Part shown: positions 42,955 to 52,767 of the stretch, piece by piece
Layout of the letters: every line of letters starts with the position of its first letter
Position numbering within the stretch: the first letter of the stretch is position 1
Assembly: GCA_021840255.1 (NCBI GenBank)
Contig: JAKBYX010000009.1
Coordinates: 1-64,000 of the forward strand
Reading direction: 5' to 3'
DNA length: 64,000 nucleotides
Source: Nitrospirota bacterium
Lineage (GTDB): Bacteria > Nitrospirota > Thermodesulfovibrionia > Thermodesulfovibrionales > JdFR-88
Notes under the pieces: model-generated
What the model was told of the DNA's origin: nothing
The model's input: the letters and a program-made list of their open reading frames with translations, nothing else
Databases searched by the model: none
Position numbers and translations under genes: made by a program

Positions 42955-44517
42955 ATGAACGGGGAAAGGCTCATTTTCCGGAACGGGGGCATCTTCAAAG
43001 GCGGACTGATGATATTCCTTGCCGCCATGACCGTTTTCAAGTTCTATTTCATCTGGCATGGAAACATCAATCTGAGCCCTGACGAGGCCCACTACTGGGA
43101 ATGGTCAAGGCATCTTGCGTTGGGATATTACTCCAAGGGGCCCATCATAGCCTGGCTGATATGGGCAGGGACGGCCCTCTTTGGCAACACGGAATTCGGG
43201 GTGAGGTTTTTTGCGCCGTTACTGTCCCTGATGGGGAGCATCTTTTTGTACGTCCTGGGCAGGGAGCTTTACGATGAGGAGACAGGGATATGGGCTTCGG
43301 CCCTTTACCAGGTGGTGCCGCTTTTTTCCGTTTTTGGCGTCATCATGACGATAGACGCCCCTTTTCTTTTTCTGTGGATACTGGGGCTGTTTTTTTTCCA
43401 CAAGGCGCTTAAAACAAACGGGACCGCGCAATGGGTGGTCCTCGGGCTTGTGGTCGGGGCAGGTATGCTTACGAAGCTTACGATGTCTTTTTTCATCCTC
43501 TCCGTGTTCCTGTATCTTGCCTTCTCAAAAAAAGAAAGGGGAAAACTCTTTTCCCTGCGCCCGTACGCCGGACTTCTGGCGTGCATGGCCCTTTTCACCC
43601 CTCTTTTATTCTGGAATTCACAGCACAACTGGGTAAATTTCCGGCACGAGATGGGCCATGCGGACATACAGGCCGGGTTTAGAGTATCCGCGGGGAGCTT
43701 TTTCCAGTTCGTGGGGTCACAGTTTGGCGTCATCACCCCCGTTCTGTTTGCGCTTATGATCTACGCCATCGTAAAAGACAGGAAGGCTCCCACGCCAAAA
43801 GAAAAAGAAAACGAAAACCAAAAAATATCCGGGGGGCGCTTTTCCTTCTGGTTTGCCGCCCCCACGCTTGTTTTTTTCCTGCTGAAGAGCATCCAGGGAA
43901 AGGTGCAGGGAAACTGGGCAATGGCCGGATACGTAACGGGACTATTCGCGTTCAGCCATATCTTCCTCGCAAAAAGACCCGAGTCAGGTTTCTGGAAAAG
44001 GTTCCTTATGGACTCCGCGGTCGCCATCTGCCTTTTTGCCGCGGCTGTGACCTATTACCCGTTCATCGCCGGGCTGCCTCCCAAGCTGGACCCTCAGGCA
44101 AGGCTCAAGGGCTGGAGGGAGCTTGCCGCGGAGGTGGACAAAACAGCCCCTCCCGCCCCGTATTTCGTGTTCTCGGATGCCTACCAGGCGTCCTCCGAGC
44201 TTGCCTTTTATATGAAAGGCCAGCCCATCACCTACTGCGCGAGGACCGGGCGCCGGATGAACCAGTACGACCTGTGGCCGGGCTTCGAGGGATTACGCGG
44301 GGAAAACGCGGTTTTTGTTACAATAGGGGATTCGAATATGCCCGAAGCCGTTAAGGCCGCCTTTGCCGGCTTCACAAAAAAAACGTTCATGGAAAAAGAA
44401 AACGGCGGGAAGATCGTGACGGGGAAGGACAAAAAGGGTAAAATGCTCTCTGTTTACACGATATTTACCTGTTACGGTTTCAAGGGCATGAAAGAAGATC
44501 CCATAAAGGAGTATTAG
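42955..44517 (+). CDS. Glycosyltransferase family 39 (ArnT-like)
   Basis: The protein has about 520 residues from ATG 42955; in-frame starts at 42889 (TTG) and 42925 add non-conserved residues. It is a GT-C fold membrane enzyme that uses polyprenyl-phosphate sugars on the periplasmic side. The motif SPDEAHYWEWSRHLALGYYSKGPIIAW carries the catalytic acid seen in ArnT/PMT enzymes. About 10-12 helices and a C-terminal soluble domain follow. A GT2 and a flippase-like gene lie downstream, forming a lipid-linked sugar transfer set that could modify lipid A or another envelope glycan. Confidence 0.9.
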   Translation: MNGERLIFRNGGIFKGGLMIFLAAMTVFKFYFIWHGNINLSPDEAHYWEWSRHLALGYYSKGPIIAWLIWAGTALFGNTEFGVRFFAPLLSLMGSIFLYVLGRELYDEETGIWASALYQVVPLFSVFGVIMTIDAPFLFLWILGLFFFHKALKTNGTAQWVVLGLVVGAGMLTKLTMSFFILSVFLYLAFSKKERGKLFSLRPYAGLLACMALFTPLLFWNSQHNWVNFRHEMGHADIQAGFRVSAGSFFQFVGSQFGVITPVLFALMIYAIVKDRKAPTPKEKENENQKISGGRFSFWFAAPTLVFFLLKSIQGKVQGNWAMAGYVTGLFAFSHIFLAKRPESGFWKRFLMDSAVAICLFAAAVTYYPFIAGLPPKLDPQARLKGWRELAAEVDKTAPPAPYFVFSDAYQASSELAFYMKGQPITYCARTGRRMNQYDLWPGFEGLRGENAVFVTIGDSNMPEAVKAAFAGFTKKTFMEKENGGKIVTGKDKKGKMLSVYTIFTCYGFKGMKEDPIKEY

Positions 44518-44548
44518 GATCAAAAAAGATTTTCTTAAAAAAAACGGC

Positions 44549-45523
44549 ATGCAGAAAGATAAGGACAATAAAGACCTTTCCATCGTGATCCCCCTCTTTA
44601 ACGAAGAGGAAAACATCGGCCCCCTTTATACGGCGCTTAAGCCGGTGCTGGAGGGCATGGGGATAGATTACGAGATCATATTCATCGATGACGGGAGCAC
44701 GGACCGGACCGCCTCCGCCCTGGAAGCGTTGATCACGGACCCGGTTGTCCGTGTGCTTGAGTTCAGGCGCAACTTCGGGCAGACGGCCGCCTTTGCCGCC
44801 GGGTTCGACCACGCCAGTGGAGAAGTTATCATCACTATGGACGGGGACCTGCAGAACGACCCCGCGGACATACCAAAGCTTTATGAGATGGCGGGGCGGT
44901 ATGATCTGGTTAGCGGTTGGCGCAGGAACAGGAAAGACCCTTTTTTGAGCCGGAAGCTCCCATCGGCCATGGCCAACTGGCTGATAGGGAAGGTAACAGG
45001 CGTAAAACTTCACGACTACGGCTGTTCTCTCAAGGCCTACAGGCGGGAGGTCGTGAGCAACCTGAGGCTTTACGGGGAGATGCACCGCTTCATCCCAGCC
45101 GTGGCCAACTGGTACGGGGTAAACGTGGCGGAAGTGGAGACCAACCACCATCCGAGGACCAGGGGCAAGTCCAAATACGGCATTACAAGGACGGTCAAGG
45201 TCTTCCTGGACCTGATAACCGTAAAATTCCTGCAAAGCTTCTCAACTAAACCCATACAGTTTTTTGGTCCCATGGGCCTTGCCAGCACCCTGGCCGGGTT
45301 TGCCGTTTCGGTTTATCTGGCTTTCCAGAAGCTTTTTTTGGGTAGATCCATCGGGGGCAGGCCGCTGCTGCTTTTGGGCGTGCTGCTCATAATCATAGGC
45401 ATACAGCTTATAGGCATGGGGCTTCTTGGCGAGATGCTCGTCCGCGTCTATCATGAAAGCCAGAAAAAACCCATTTACGCCTTGAGAAAAATCCTTGGCC
45501 AGGGCATTGAAGACCGGGGATAG
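44549..45523 (+). CDS. Glycosyltransferase family 2, dolichyl-phosphate-sugar synthase type
   Basis: This 324-residue protein has a GT-A domain (SIVIPLFNEEENIGPLY, IDDGSTD, DxD-type MDGDLQNDP, and RNFGQTAAFAAGFDHASG) and two C-terminal membrane helices. This is the ArnC/DPM1-like arrangement that loads a nucleotide sugar onto polyprenyl phosphate at the cytoplasmic face. It would make the donor used by the GT39 enzyme encoded upstream. It ends overlapping the next gene by 29 nt. The sugar is unknown. Confidence 0.94.
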   Translation: MQKDKDNKDLSIVIPLFNEEENIGPLYTALKPVLEGMGIDYEIIFIDDGSTDRTASALEALITDPVVRVLEFRRNFGQTAAFAAGFDHASGEVIITMDGDLQNDPADIPKLYEMAGRYDLVSGWRRNRKDPFLSRKLPSAMANWLIGKVTGVKLHDYGCSLKAYRREVVSNLRLYGEMHRFIPAVANWYGVNVAEVETNHHPRTRGKSKYGITRTVKVFLDLITVKFLQSFSTKPIQFFGPMGLASTLAGFAVSVYLAFQKLFLGRSIGGRPLLLLGVLLIIIGIQLIGMGLLGEMLVRVYHESQKKPIYALRKILGQGIEDRG

Positions 45524-46433
45524 CGCACGGGGCCGTCTTCAGAAGGCGCTTAAGAAGGTCCTCTTTCTGGCACTCAAGCTCACGGTCAGCACAGGGCTTC
45601 TCTGGATCGTTTTGCGGAAGGCCGGCTTGCAGAGGGTCCTGCACACTATAAAGAGCATGGATCCGTGGTTCTTTCTGGCCGCCGCGGGTCTCTACATCCT
45701 TGGCACATTCGTGTCCGTCTTCAGATGGCGTCTTTTTTTAACGGCCAGGCTTACTCTCAGAAAATTCTTTTCCCTTTATATGCTCGGGAGTTTTTTCAAC
45801 ACGTTTCTTCCGGGCATGATCGGGGGCGACGCGGTAAAGGGCTATTACCTGTACAAGGAAACGGGCGGGATGGCGGAGGCCATGGCGTCCATATTCATGG
45901 ACAGGTATCTGGGGTTTTCCGCCCTCATGCTGATCGCTTTTCTGGCTTACCCCGCGGGGCTTCCGTACCTTAAGGGCAAAGGCCTGGCCTGGCTCGTTCC
46001 CGTCATTTTTGCCGCGTTCCTGGTGATGAGCCTGATTTTCTTCAAGCTAAGGCTGGGCAGGCGAATAAAACTGCTTGCGGACTTCTATGGATATTTCGGC
46101 ATCTATGAAAAGCGGGCGCTCTTGAAAGGTATGCTCATTTCGATGGTAGTGCAGGGCATAAGCATTTTTTCAATCTATGTGCTTGCGCTAGGCTTCGGGT
46201 TAACTGTGGGGCTTCCGCTTTTCTTTGTCTTCGTGCCCCTCATCACGGCTTTTTCTTCCGTGCCCCTTTCCATTTCAGGCCTCGGCATTCGCGAGGCATC
46301 CTTCGTTCTGTTTTTCGGGGCGGTGGGGGTTTCACCTCAAACGGCCACTGCTCTTTCTTTTGCCACTTTCCTGTCATCGGCGGCCGGCTCCCTGCCGGGG
46401 CTCTACGAGTACCTGAAGATAAAAAAGGGCTGA
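45495..46433 (+). CDS. Lysylphosphatidylglycerol synthase TM-region / UPF0104 family membrane protein
   Basis: This 312-residue protein has about eight helices and the UPF0104 (AglD/MprF N-terminal) signature: FKWRLFLTA-like VFRWRLFLTARLTLRKFFSLYMLGSFFNTFLPGMIGGDAVKGYYLYKETGG, and later VPLSISGLGIREASFVLFFG. MprF-like membrane regions flip lipids. Next to GT39 and GT2 genes it may translocate a lipid-linked sugar. The start is TTG 45495 within the GT2 gene, or TTG 45507. The family call is firm, the role inferred. Confidence 0.9.
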   Translation: MARALKTGDSARGRLQKALKKVLFLALKLTVSTGLLWIVLRKAGLQRVLHTIKSMDPWFFLAAAGLYILGTFVSVFRWRLFLTARLTLRKFFSLYMLGSFFNTFLPGMIGGDAVKGYYLYKETGGMAEAMASIFMDRYLGFSALMLIAFLAYPAGLPYLKGKGLAWLVPVIFAAFLVMSLIFFKLRLGRRIKLLADFYGYFGIYEKRALLKGMLISMVVQGISIFSIYVLALGFGLTVGLPLFFVFVPLITAFSSVPLSISGLGIREASFVLFFGAVGVSPQTATALSFATFLSSAAGSLPGLYEYLKIKKG

Positions 46434-46454
46434 AGCGCCGCCTTGAAGTTTTTC

Positions 46455-48140
46455 TTAAGCTTTGAACCAGGCCACCATGGTCTGAAGCTCCGTGGCAAGC
46501 CGGGCCAGTTCATTTGCCGACGACTTTATCTGCTCAGTGGAAGCCGCTGACTGCCTTGTGATCTGGGAGATGTTCTCCATATTCAATGTGACCTGCTCCG
46601 TCGTTGCGGTCTGCTCCTCGGTAGCCACCGCGATCCTCTGGACCATGTCCAGGGCGCTTGACGCCCCCTGCACTATCGTGTCCATGGAAGCGCTGGTCTC
46701 TTTGGCGAGGCTTACCCCCTGGGCCACCTCACCGCTGCCCTTCCTCATGGCTTCAACGGATTGATTGGCCGCACTCTGGATGGACGCTATCCGCGCGGCG
46801 ATGTCCTTTGTGGCCTGGCTCGTCCGCTCCGCAAGTTTTCTGACCTCCTCGGCAACGACGGCAAAGCCTCTCCCCTGCTCGCCGGCCCGCGCCGCCTCTA
46901 TGGAAGCATTCAGGGCCAAAAGGTTTGTCTGGTCCGCTATGTCGTCGATCACATTCACGATCTCTCCGATCTGGGCGGAATTCCTGCCCAGCTCCTCTAT
47001 GGTGCCGGCGGCCGACTGCACGGTCTTCGAAAGCTGGAACATGTCCGCAACGGTGGAGTCGGCTATCTGTTTGCCTTTGGCAGCCGTTCCGGATGCGTTC
47101 TTGCTGGCGTCGGCGGCCTCGGTGGCGTTCCGGGCCGTATCCATTATTGTCTGGGAAACCGCGGTCATCGCCTTGACCACCTGGTCCGTTTCGGCTGAAA
47201 GTTTCTGCGCGCCTTTGCTCATGTCGTCCGATGTGGCGGAGAGCTCCGTTGAGCTTGATGCCAGTGAGGAGACCAGGGCGGTTATCTTTTCCGCCATCCT
47301 GCGCAGGTTCTTGATCATGGTGTTCACGTTTTTCGCCATATCGCCTATCTCGTCATTGCTGTGGGCCGGGACATCACGGGACAGGTCCCCGTTTGCGGAA
47401 AGCTCCGCCGCGGTCTTTACCGCCATGACCGATTTAAGGACCAGCCGTATAAAGAGTGTGCTCAGCACGAACCCGGCAATGGCGGCCAGAATGGTAAGGA
47501 AGATCTGAGCGATATTTATGCGTTTTGCCTCAAACGTGAGCCGCGCCTTTGAGGTGTCATAATTTTTTTTGGCTATGCCGCTCAGGGCGGTAAGGGCAAA
47601 CCGGAGACGGCAATCGGCATTCTGGTCCAGCGAGGCCGGATCCGTGTTCGACTGGCGCGCGTCAATGACGGGGGCAAGGGATTGGGCGTATTGGCTGTAC
47701 GCATCTTTTGCCTCACTGTAGGCATCTTGCTCTGCCTTGCTCTTTACCAGTTTTTTGAATTTGGAAAGCGCGCCGCCGATGGCCTTTGTATCGTCCTTGA
47801 AATCATAGATGTTCTTGCGGCCGCCGTGTATGATGTAATCCTTGTACGCCTGGACGGCAAGGCCCAGCTCGTTCTCGGCATTCTTGCTGGCATTCAGCGC
47901 GGCCCCGTCCGTCTCCGCAAGGGCCTTGTAGCCGCCAAGGAGTATGGACTGGCTCACGTAAGACAGTCCGGACACAACCGCCAGGGCGCCAAGGACAATG
48001 AACACGGCCCCGTAGAGTTTCAGGGAAAGGGGCATCCTGACGGAAGAAAGCTTCTCTGAGAGTTTCCCTATCCGCAGCAACCTGGCCAATTTTCCTTTTT
48101 TTTCTTTATATTTCATTTTTTCTTGTGTTTTTGTTTTCAT
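46455..48140 (-). CDS. Methyl-accepting chemotaxis protein
   Basis: The protein has 561 residues from ATG 48140. The frame extends upstream into the neighbouring gene, but without a start signal. It has a Lys-rich cytoplasmic tip, a membrane span ([21 protein letters not shown]), a ~150-residue periplasmic four-helix sensor, a second span ([23 protein letters not shown]), a HAMP domain and the signalling domain. The latter has the hairpin tip [51 protein letters not shown]. The ligand is unknown. No che genes are nearby. It is convergent with the flippase-like gene. Confidence 0.95.
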   Translation of the reverse strand: MKTKTQEKMKYKEKKGKLARLLRIGKLSEKLSSVRMPLSLKLYGAVFIVLGALAVVSGLSYVSQSILLGGYKALAETDGAALNASKNAENELGLAVQAYKDYIIHGGRKNIYDFKDDTKAIGGALSKFKKLVKSKAEQDAYSEAKDAYSQYAQSLAPVIDARQSNTDPASLDQNADCRLRFALTALSGIAKKNYDTSKARLTFEAKRINIAQIFLTILAAIAGFVLSTLFIRLVLKSVMAVKTAAELSANGDLSRDVPAHSNDEIGDMAKNVNTMIKNLRRMAEKITALVSSLASSSTELSATSDDMSKGAQKLSAETDQVVKAMTAVSQTIMDTARNATEAADASKNASGTAAKGKQIADSTVADMFQLSKTVQSAAGTIEELGRNSAQIGEIVNVIDDIADQTNLLALNASIEAARAGEQGRGFAVVAEEVRKLAERTSQATKDIAARIASIQSAANQSVEAMRKGSGEVAQGVSLAKETSASMDTIVQGASSALDMVQRIAVATEEQTATTEQVTLNMENISQITRQSAASTEQIKSSANELARLATELQTMVAWFKA

Positions 48141-48145
48141 GCCGC

Positions 48146-49564
48146 CTAAAAAGCCACATCCACCATGAATTTGTACATTTTGTCCGTTTCGTTGGAACCG
48201 GAGGTGATGGTGCCGCCCGTCAGGTAATTGCTCTTTATATTGGCGTAAATGAACTGCAGCTTGGTATTGAGCCACGGCAGGTAATTAAGACCCACAAGCC
48301 ATGTATGCTGGCTGGTTGCGGGATCAAAATCGTCGGCCTGGACGTTTGAGTTCGTGACCCAGTTGTACTGGCCCACTATGCCGTAGGTCCTCTGGTAAAA
48401 GTAGTCCGCCTCCATGGCCCCGCCGTTAAAGCTCCTCGTGTCTCCGGGCCCAAGAGTACCGGCGCCGTGCTCAAGCGGAGTAAGCCCGGATTCCTGCCCG
48501 AACCCATAAATCGCTTTCGCCTCAACCAGGTGGTCCGGCCCGAAATTCTGCTCCAGCGAGGCGTCTATGTACTGCCTGTTGACGTGTGTGCTGGCTGCGT
48601 CGCCAGTATTGGCGTTATATGCGTCTTCAGTAGCGGTATAGACCGCGCCTCCGAAGGTGACCGCGCCGTTAGAGAGTTTCTGGTCCCACGCGAGGCGGGC
48701 ATATCCGCCAAACGGGTTCCCGTTTACACTTTTTGCGGACGAGAAGGGATTGCCGTCATTTGCCAGTTGGTGCATAAAATCCCCGGAAAGGGTATCCGCG
48801 TCACTTACGTCTCCGCCCCTCAGGGCGCCGACGGCCGCATAAAGCCGGTTCCCAAGGAAATACCCATGGACCGCCAGTCCGTAGTTGCTGCCGCTCCAGA
48901 AGCTGCCGGTCCATCCCTTCGTAAGCACCCAAGGCAGCGTCTCGTCATCGGGGGAGGCAACGTCCCTGTCCCATCCTCCGAGGCTGTTGAAAGGGTCTGC
49001 GGCAGTGGGCAGCCCCCAGAAGAGCACCGCCCCAATGGTGCCGCCGTCCGGCAAGGGGTGCGCGAAAGCCAGCTTGGCTACAGCCAGGTTAAAGTTCCCA
49101 CTGCTGTCCCCATTAGGCACCGAGCCGCTCTCTATGCTGGTGAACACGCCTGCGTACTTATATATCCTGCCTGCAACGAAAAGCTGCATATTGTCGATTT
49201 CCGTAGAGTTGGCATTGTAGCCGCCATTGCCGTACCCGGGCTTGGTAGCAGCGGGGGTCACCCCGGAGGGGTCCTGCTCTGTCTGGTACGGTATGAACAT
49301 GATGCGCGCGGAGATCGGGAAAATATAGAAAAGATTGAGCCTATCCTTGTTGATGACATCCCAGTCCGGGGATGCGTCCGTATAGGCCTTTACCTTGAAC
49401 TGCCTGCCATACTCGTTTAAGTTTGGCCATATCGTGTGACAGGCCGTACAGGGCTTCTCAGTCTGGCGAGCGTAAGAAGGCACCGCCTCGGATCTTTGAG
49501 CCAAAGACAAGACAAAGAAAGATACAGCAACGGCAAACATAAAAAAACGTCCGGCCTTTTTCAT
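48146..49564 (-). CDS. Monoheme c-type cytochrome/porin-like outer-membrane protein
   Basis: The 472 residues begin with a signal peptide ([23 protein letters not shown]), then [33 protein letters not shown]. This holds a haem-binding motif C39-x2-C42-H43 and the characteristic FGRxFKxxGY-type sequence of a family in which one haem precedes a beta-barrel. The remainder shows alternating amphipathic strands and ends in Phe, as expected for an outer-membrane barrel. Such proteins are thought to place a haem at or across the outer membrane. It lies 62 nt after a cupredoxin-like gene on the same strand, suggesting a joint role in electron transfer or copper handling. Confidence 0.8.
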   Translation of the reverse strand: MKKAGRFFMFAVAVSFFVLSLAQRSEAVPSYARQTEKPCTACHTIWPNLNEYGRQFKVKAYTDASPDWDVINKDRLNLFYIFPISARIMFIPYQTEQDPSGVTPAATKPGYGNGGYNANSTEIDNMQLFVAGRIYKYAGVFTSIESGSVPNGDSSGNFNLAVAKLAFAHPLPDGGTIGAVLFWGLPTAADPFNSLGGWDRDVASPDDETLPWVLTKGWTGSFWSGSNYGLAVHGYFLGNRLYAAVGALRGGDVSDADTLSGDFMHQLANDGNPFSSAKSVNGNPFGGYARLAWDQKLSNGAVTFGGAVYTATEDAYNANTGDAASTHVNRQYIDASLEQNFGPDHLVEAKAIYGFGQESGLTPLEHGAGTLGPGDTRSFNGGAMEADYFYQRTYGIVGQYNWVTNSNVQADDFDPATSQHTWLVGLNYLPWLNTKLQFIYANIKSNYLTGGTITSGSNETDKMYKFMVDVAF

Positions 49565-49626
49565 TAGCTTCCTCTTTTTCTTTTTACTTCCCCATGTATG
49601 AAGGAATTTATTTATGAATGAAATTA

Positions 49627-50346
49627 TTAATGTCCTTTGGCCTTCTTGAAAGACAGTTGTATAGTGGTGGTCTTGCCGCCGGTCACTTTAACGCTCCCAA
49701 GGAAAATTCTCCCCATTTTCTCATGCCAGGCCTCTATGGTATACACACCGGGCGGCACGTCCCTGATGACAAACTGGCCGTTCGCATTGGTCAGCGCGGC
49801 ATAGGGATTGTCAAAAACATACAGCCAGCCGTCCATCCAGGGATGCGCGTCGCATGTCAGTTCGATAAGGCCCGTCTGCGTAAGGGTCTTTGTAACCTTC
49901 ATTCCCTTGGAGGGCAGCCCCACATTGTAATAGGTGCTGTCATTCAGATAGGTGTGGATGTTGTGGAACAGGGGGTCCGAGTTCGCAAAAGTGAGCGCGT
50001 TCCCCTTGAAGCCGATCCCGACGTGAGGAACGAAAGCGCATTTGTAATTGTCCGCTATCACCGCCCTTTTGGGCACCGGAGCGCCGGCCCTGATGTCTTT
50101 TATGAAGACAACCACGTTCTGGACCTTTCTGTTCCTGATCAAATATGTCTGCATTGGCATTGTATTGCCGCAGTAATTCTGATTGGTGGTCGGGTGCATC
50201 ATTGGGTCCTTCGGGATGGGGTTGCCGGTAAACAGCACCGTGCCCATGATCGTCCCTCCGTTTGATACCGCCTGGACCTGGTACGCAAAAGAGATCAACG
50301 GGGTAACCAAAATAACAAACAGCGTCAGTGCAAGTCTTTTAATCAT
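49627..50346 (-). CDS. Periplasmic cupredoxin/carboxypeptidase-regulatory-like protein
   Basis: The 239 residues begin with a Sec signal (MIKRLALTLFVILVTPLISFA). The middle holds a cupredoxin-like type-1 copper site: H128 in DPLFHNIH and the C165-x2-H168-x2-M171 cluster in LTCDAHPWM. The C-terminal ~60 residues (YAALTNANGQFVIRDVPPGVYTIEAWHEKMG) are a carboxypeptidase-regulatory-like beta fold. The protein would carry electrons or bind copper in the periplasm or at the outer membrane. It precedes the haem-porin gene in the same direction; an electron relay between the two is plausible. Family wording in databases varies. Confidence 0.85.
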   Translation of the reverse strand: MIKRLALTLFVILVTPLISFAYQVQAVSNGGTIMGTVLFTGNPIPKDPMMHPTTNQNYCGNTMPMQTYLIRNRKVQNVVVFIKDIRAGAPVPKRAVIADNYKCAFVPHVGIGFKGNALTFANSDPLFHNIHTYLNDSTYYNVGLPSKGMKVTKTLTQTGLIELTCDAHPWMDGWLYVFDNPYAALTNANGQFVIRDVPPGVYTIEAWHEKMGRIFLGSVKVTGGKTTTIQLSFKKAKGH

Positions 50347-50556
50347 TAACTTAGGCCTCTGCTTTCATAAAATTTGTGATCATATTTCTTATCGGCAGAC
50401 AAATGTGATTTCTTTAACTTGTTTTTTTGCATAAATGTGTATAGAAAAGGGGAAAAAACATGACCAGTGCTCAAAAAGGCGGGGGACATAAGGCAAAGCG
50501 GTTAAAGTTAAAAAATAAAAATAAAATCCCTTCCGGGCATGATGGATTCGTTTCTT

Positions 50557-51480
50557 CTACGGCGGACACTTGGCGCAGACCGAGGCGAAAAGCGAGGTGG
50601 AAAGATAGCGGTCTCCCCTGTCCGGCAATATCGCAACTATGGTACCCTCCTCCAGCCTGCCCGCCAGCTGGATGGCGGCGAATGCGGCCGCCCCGCTGGA
50701 CATGCCAACGAAAAGTCCCTCCCTGACGGCAAGGTCCCTGGCCGTGCGAAAGGCGTCATCATCATTCACATTCATCTTTTCATCAAGCGCTACTGGGTTA
50801 TAAATGCCCGGCACTATGGATTCCTGCATATTCTTTAGTCCCTGGATCTTGTGCCCAAGATAAGGCTCCACCCCTATTATCTTTATGTCCTTCCTGAACT
50901 CCTTGAGCCTCCGGCCCGTTCCCATGATGGTCCCGGTAGTGCCCATCCCGGCAACAAAGTGGGTAACGGCACCCTGCGTCTGCTCTATTATCTCCGGGCC
51001 GGTCGTCTCGTAATGCGCCAGGATATTTGCCGGGTTATTGAACTGGTCCGGCATGAAATAGGTTTCCGGGGATGAGGCCAATATCTTTGCCGCAAGCCTT
51101 ATGGCCCCGTCAGTTCCCTCATTGGCAGGGCTGAGCACCAGCTCCGCCCCGAGGGCCTCAAGAGTTCTCCTTCTTTCCAGGCTCACGCAGGCGGGCATCA
51201 CGAGTTTTACCTTCAGCCCCTTTGCGGCCCCGACCATCGCAAGCCCGATGCCTGTATTGCCGCTTGTGGCCTCGAGTATGGTCTTGTCCTTCAGCCTGCC
51301 TTCCTTCTCCGCCGTCTCGATCATGTAAAGCGCGATCCTGTCTTTAACGGAGCCGCCGGGGTTTGACCCCTCCAGCTTGGCAAACAGCCGCACCTTACCA
51401 ATGGGCCCATTGTGCCCGTTGGGGTTCAGATTCTCAATAAGGACAAGAGGTGTCCTGCCTATGCAGTCCAGAACGCTCAT
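50557..51480 (-). CDS. cysK: Cysteine synthase (PLP-dependent)
   Basis: The protein has 307 residues from ATG 51480. A longer open frame reaches into the mnmA gene on the other strand and is not coding. It makes cysteine from O-acetylserine (or a related activated serine) and sulfide. The PLP lysine K46 is in GGSVKDR, the phosphate loop is TSGNTGIGLA, and GTTGTIMGTGRRLKE is typical. The N-terminus IGRTPLV is family-standard. In CysK/CysM families the C-terminal half lies as here. It is divergent from mnmA with a short shared control region made of tandem repeats. Confidence 0.95.
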   Translation of the reverse strand: MSVLDCIGRTPLVLIENLNPNGHNGPIGKVRLFAKLEGSNPGGSVKDRIALYMIETAEKEGRLKDKTILEATSGNTGIGLAMVGAAKGLKVKLVMPACVSLERRRTLEALGAELVLSPANEGTDGAIRLAAKILASSPETYFMPDQFNNPANILAHYETTGPEIIEQTQGAVTHFVAGMGTTGTIMGTGRRLKEFRKDIKIIGVEPYLGHKIQGLKNMQESIVPGIYNPVALDEKMNVNDDDAFRTARDLAVREGLFVGMSSGAAAFAAIQLAGRLEEGTIVAILPDRGDRYLSTSLFASVCAKCPP

Positions 51481-51520
51481 AACAGTAAAACCATGATAAC
51501 ATAAGATGTTAATATAAGAC

Positions 51521-51622
51521 ATGCCCGCTTTCATGAAAGTTGCGCCAACCTTTATGAAGGCCATTGCCTTAATGAAAATAATGCCCGCTTCTATGAAAGT
51601 AATGCCCGGTTTATGAAAGTAG
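51521..51622 (+). repeat. Degenerate ~21-bp tandem repeat running into the mnmA start codon
   Basis: Five units of about 21 bp with consensus ATGCCCGCTTTNATGAAAGTA start near 51521, 51542, 51563, 51581 and 51602. ATGAA(A/G) occurs in each unit, at 51533, 51554, 51572, 51593 and 51613. The last of these is the mnmA start codon, so the start region appears to have been copied backwards into the leader. No Shine-Dalgarno lies in the array. Confidence 0.7.
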
Positions 51623-52767
51623 TGGTTGGAATGAGCGGCGGAGTGGATTCTTCCGTGGCCGCCATGCTCCTTAAAAAACAGGGGTTCGATGTCGAAGGCG
51701 TAAGCCTCCTCATGTTCGAAACGCGCATTGCCCGCAAGGAAAAAAACCCGCGCTCCTGCTGCTCTCTTGAGAGCGTGAAGGACGCGGCCCGAACGGCACA
51801 GGCCATCGGGATACCCCATCGCGTTGCCGATGCCAGGGACATCTTTATAGAAAAAGTTATCGAGCCGTTCGCCCTCGCCTACTCAAAAGGCCACACGCCA
51901 AACCCGTGCATCCTGTGCAACAGGCACGTCAAATTCCCTGTCCTTCTGGATGCCGCCATAAAAGGAGGCGCGGACCTGATAGCAACCGGCCATTATGCCA
52001 GGCTAAAGGCAACGCCGGAAGGCCCTGTGCTTTCACGCGCGGCCGATCCGAAGAAAGACCAGTCCTACGTTCTTTACGCCCAGGACAAAGAGGCACTGAA
52101 AAGGCTTGCGCTCCCCCTGGGAGGACTGAAAAAAGAAGACGTCCGGCGCATCGCAAGGGAGGCAGGCCTTCCGGTCTTTGACAGGCCCGAAAGCCAGGAG
52201 ATATGCTTTATCGAAGGCAGGGATTATCCGGCCATGGTGAGGGAGCTTTGCCCGGCCGCGCTGGCCGGGGGCCCGATACTGGATGAGACGGGGAAGCGGA
52301 TAGGCACCCATGACGGCATCTGCCGCTACACCATAGGGCAGAGAAAAGGGCTTGGCGGGCACAGGGACTCGCACGACCCAAAGCCGCTCTACGTTTACAG
52401 GATAGACGCAGCGGAAAACGCCGTTTACGCGGGAGACAGGCAAAAGGCCTTTGCCCGCGAAATAACGGTTGGAGAGCTTAGCTGGCTCATGGACGGATGG
52501 GACGGCATATTGAAAAAGGGGAACCGGGGGGAAAAGGGGTTCCGGTTTTTTGGAGCGGGGGTGAAGGTCCGCTCAATGATGCGGCCCGCCCCCGCGTCGG
52601 TTCATGTTTCCGTTTTTTCAGGCACGGCGCGCGTTGTGTTTGATTCTCCCCAATGGGCTGCCGCTCCGGGACAAAGCGCGGTCTTTTATGACGGGGACGC
52701 AGTAATAGGGGGCGGCATAATTCTGGAGAAAAAAGAAGAAGAAGGGGGAAAAACCGCCGGTGCCTGA
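51613..52767 (+). CDS. mnmA: tRNA-specific 2-thiouridylase MnmA
   Basis: This 384-residue enzyme adds sulfur to U34 of Lys, Glu and Gln tRNAs, using ATP and a persulfide relay. The PP-loop GMSGGVDSSVAAMLL is at the start, the first catalytic Cys is in NPCILCNRHVKF and the second in SQEICFIEG. DPKKDQSYVLY and GQRKGLG are family landmarks. The C-terminal part has a slightly longer loop (ILKKGNRGEKGFRFFGAG). The start lies in the last unit of a tandem repeat and has no clear ribosome-binding site. It overlaps the next gene by 8 nt. Confidence 0.96.
   Translation: MKVVVGMSGGVDSSVAAMLLKKQGFDVEGVSLLMFETRIARKEKNPRSCCSLESVKDAARTAQAIGIPHRVADARDIFIEKVIEPFALAYSKGHTPNPCILCNRHVKFPVLLDAAIKGGADLIATGHYARLKATPEGPVLSRAADPKKDQSYVLYAQDKEALKRLALPLGGLKKEDVRRIAREAGLPVFDRPESQEICFIEGRDYPAMVRELCPAALAGGPILDETGKRIGTHDGICRYTIGQRKGLGGHRDSHDPKPLYVYRIDAAENAVYAGDRQKAFAREITVGELSWLMDGWDGILKKGNRGEKGFRFFGAGVKVRSMMRPAPASVHVSVFSGTARVVFDSPQWAAAPGQSAVFYDGDAVIGGGIILEKKEEEGGKTAGA

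Noticed and set aside
51521-51622. Tandem repeats considered as a CRISPR array
   Set aside because: Units are 18-21 bp, contiguous and without unique spacers, and no cas genes are present.
51481-51819. N-terminal extension of the cysK frame with a repeated F-I-K-A-G pattern
   Set aside because: It is the minus-strand reading of the 21-bp tandem repeat and of the mnmA start. Cysteine synthases begin at the IGRTPLV region, matching ATG 51480.
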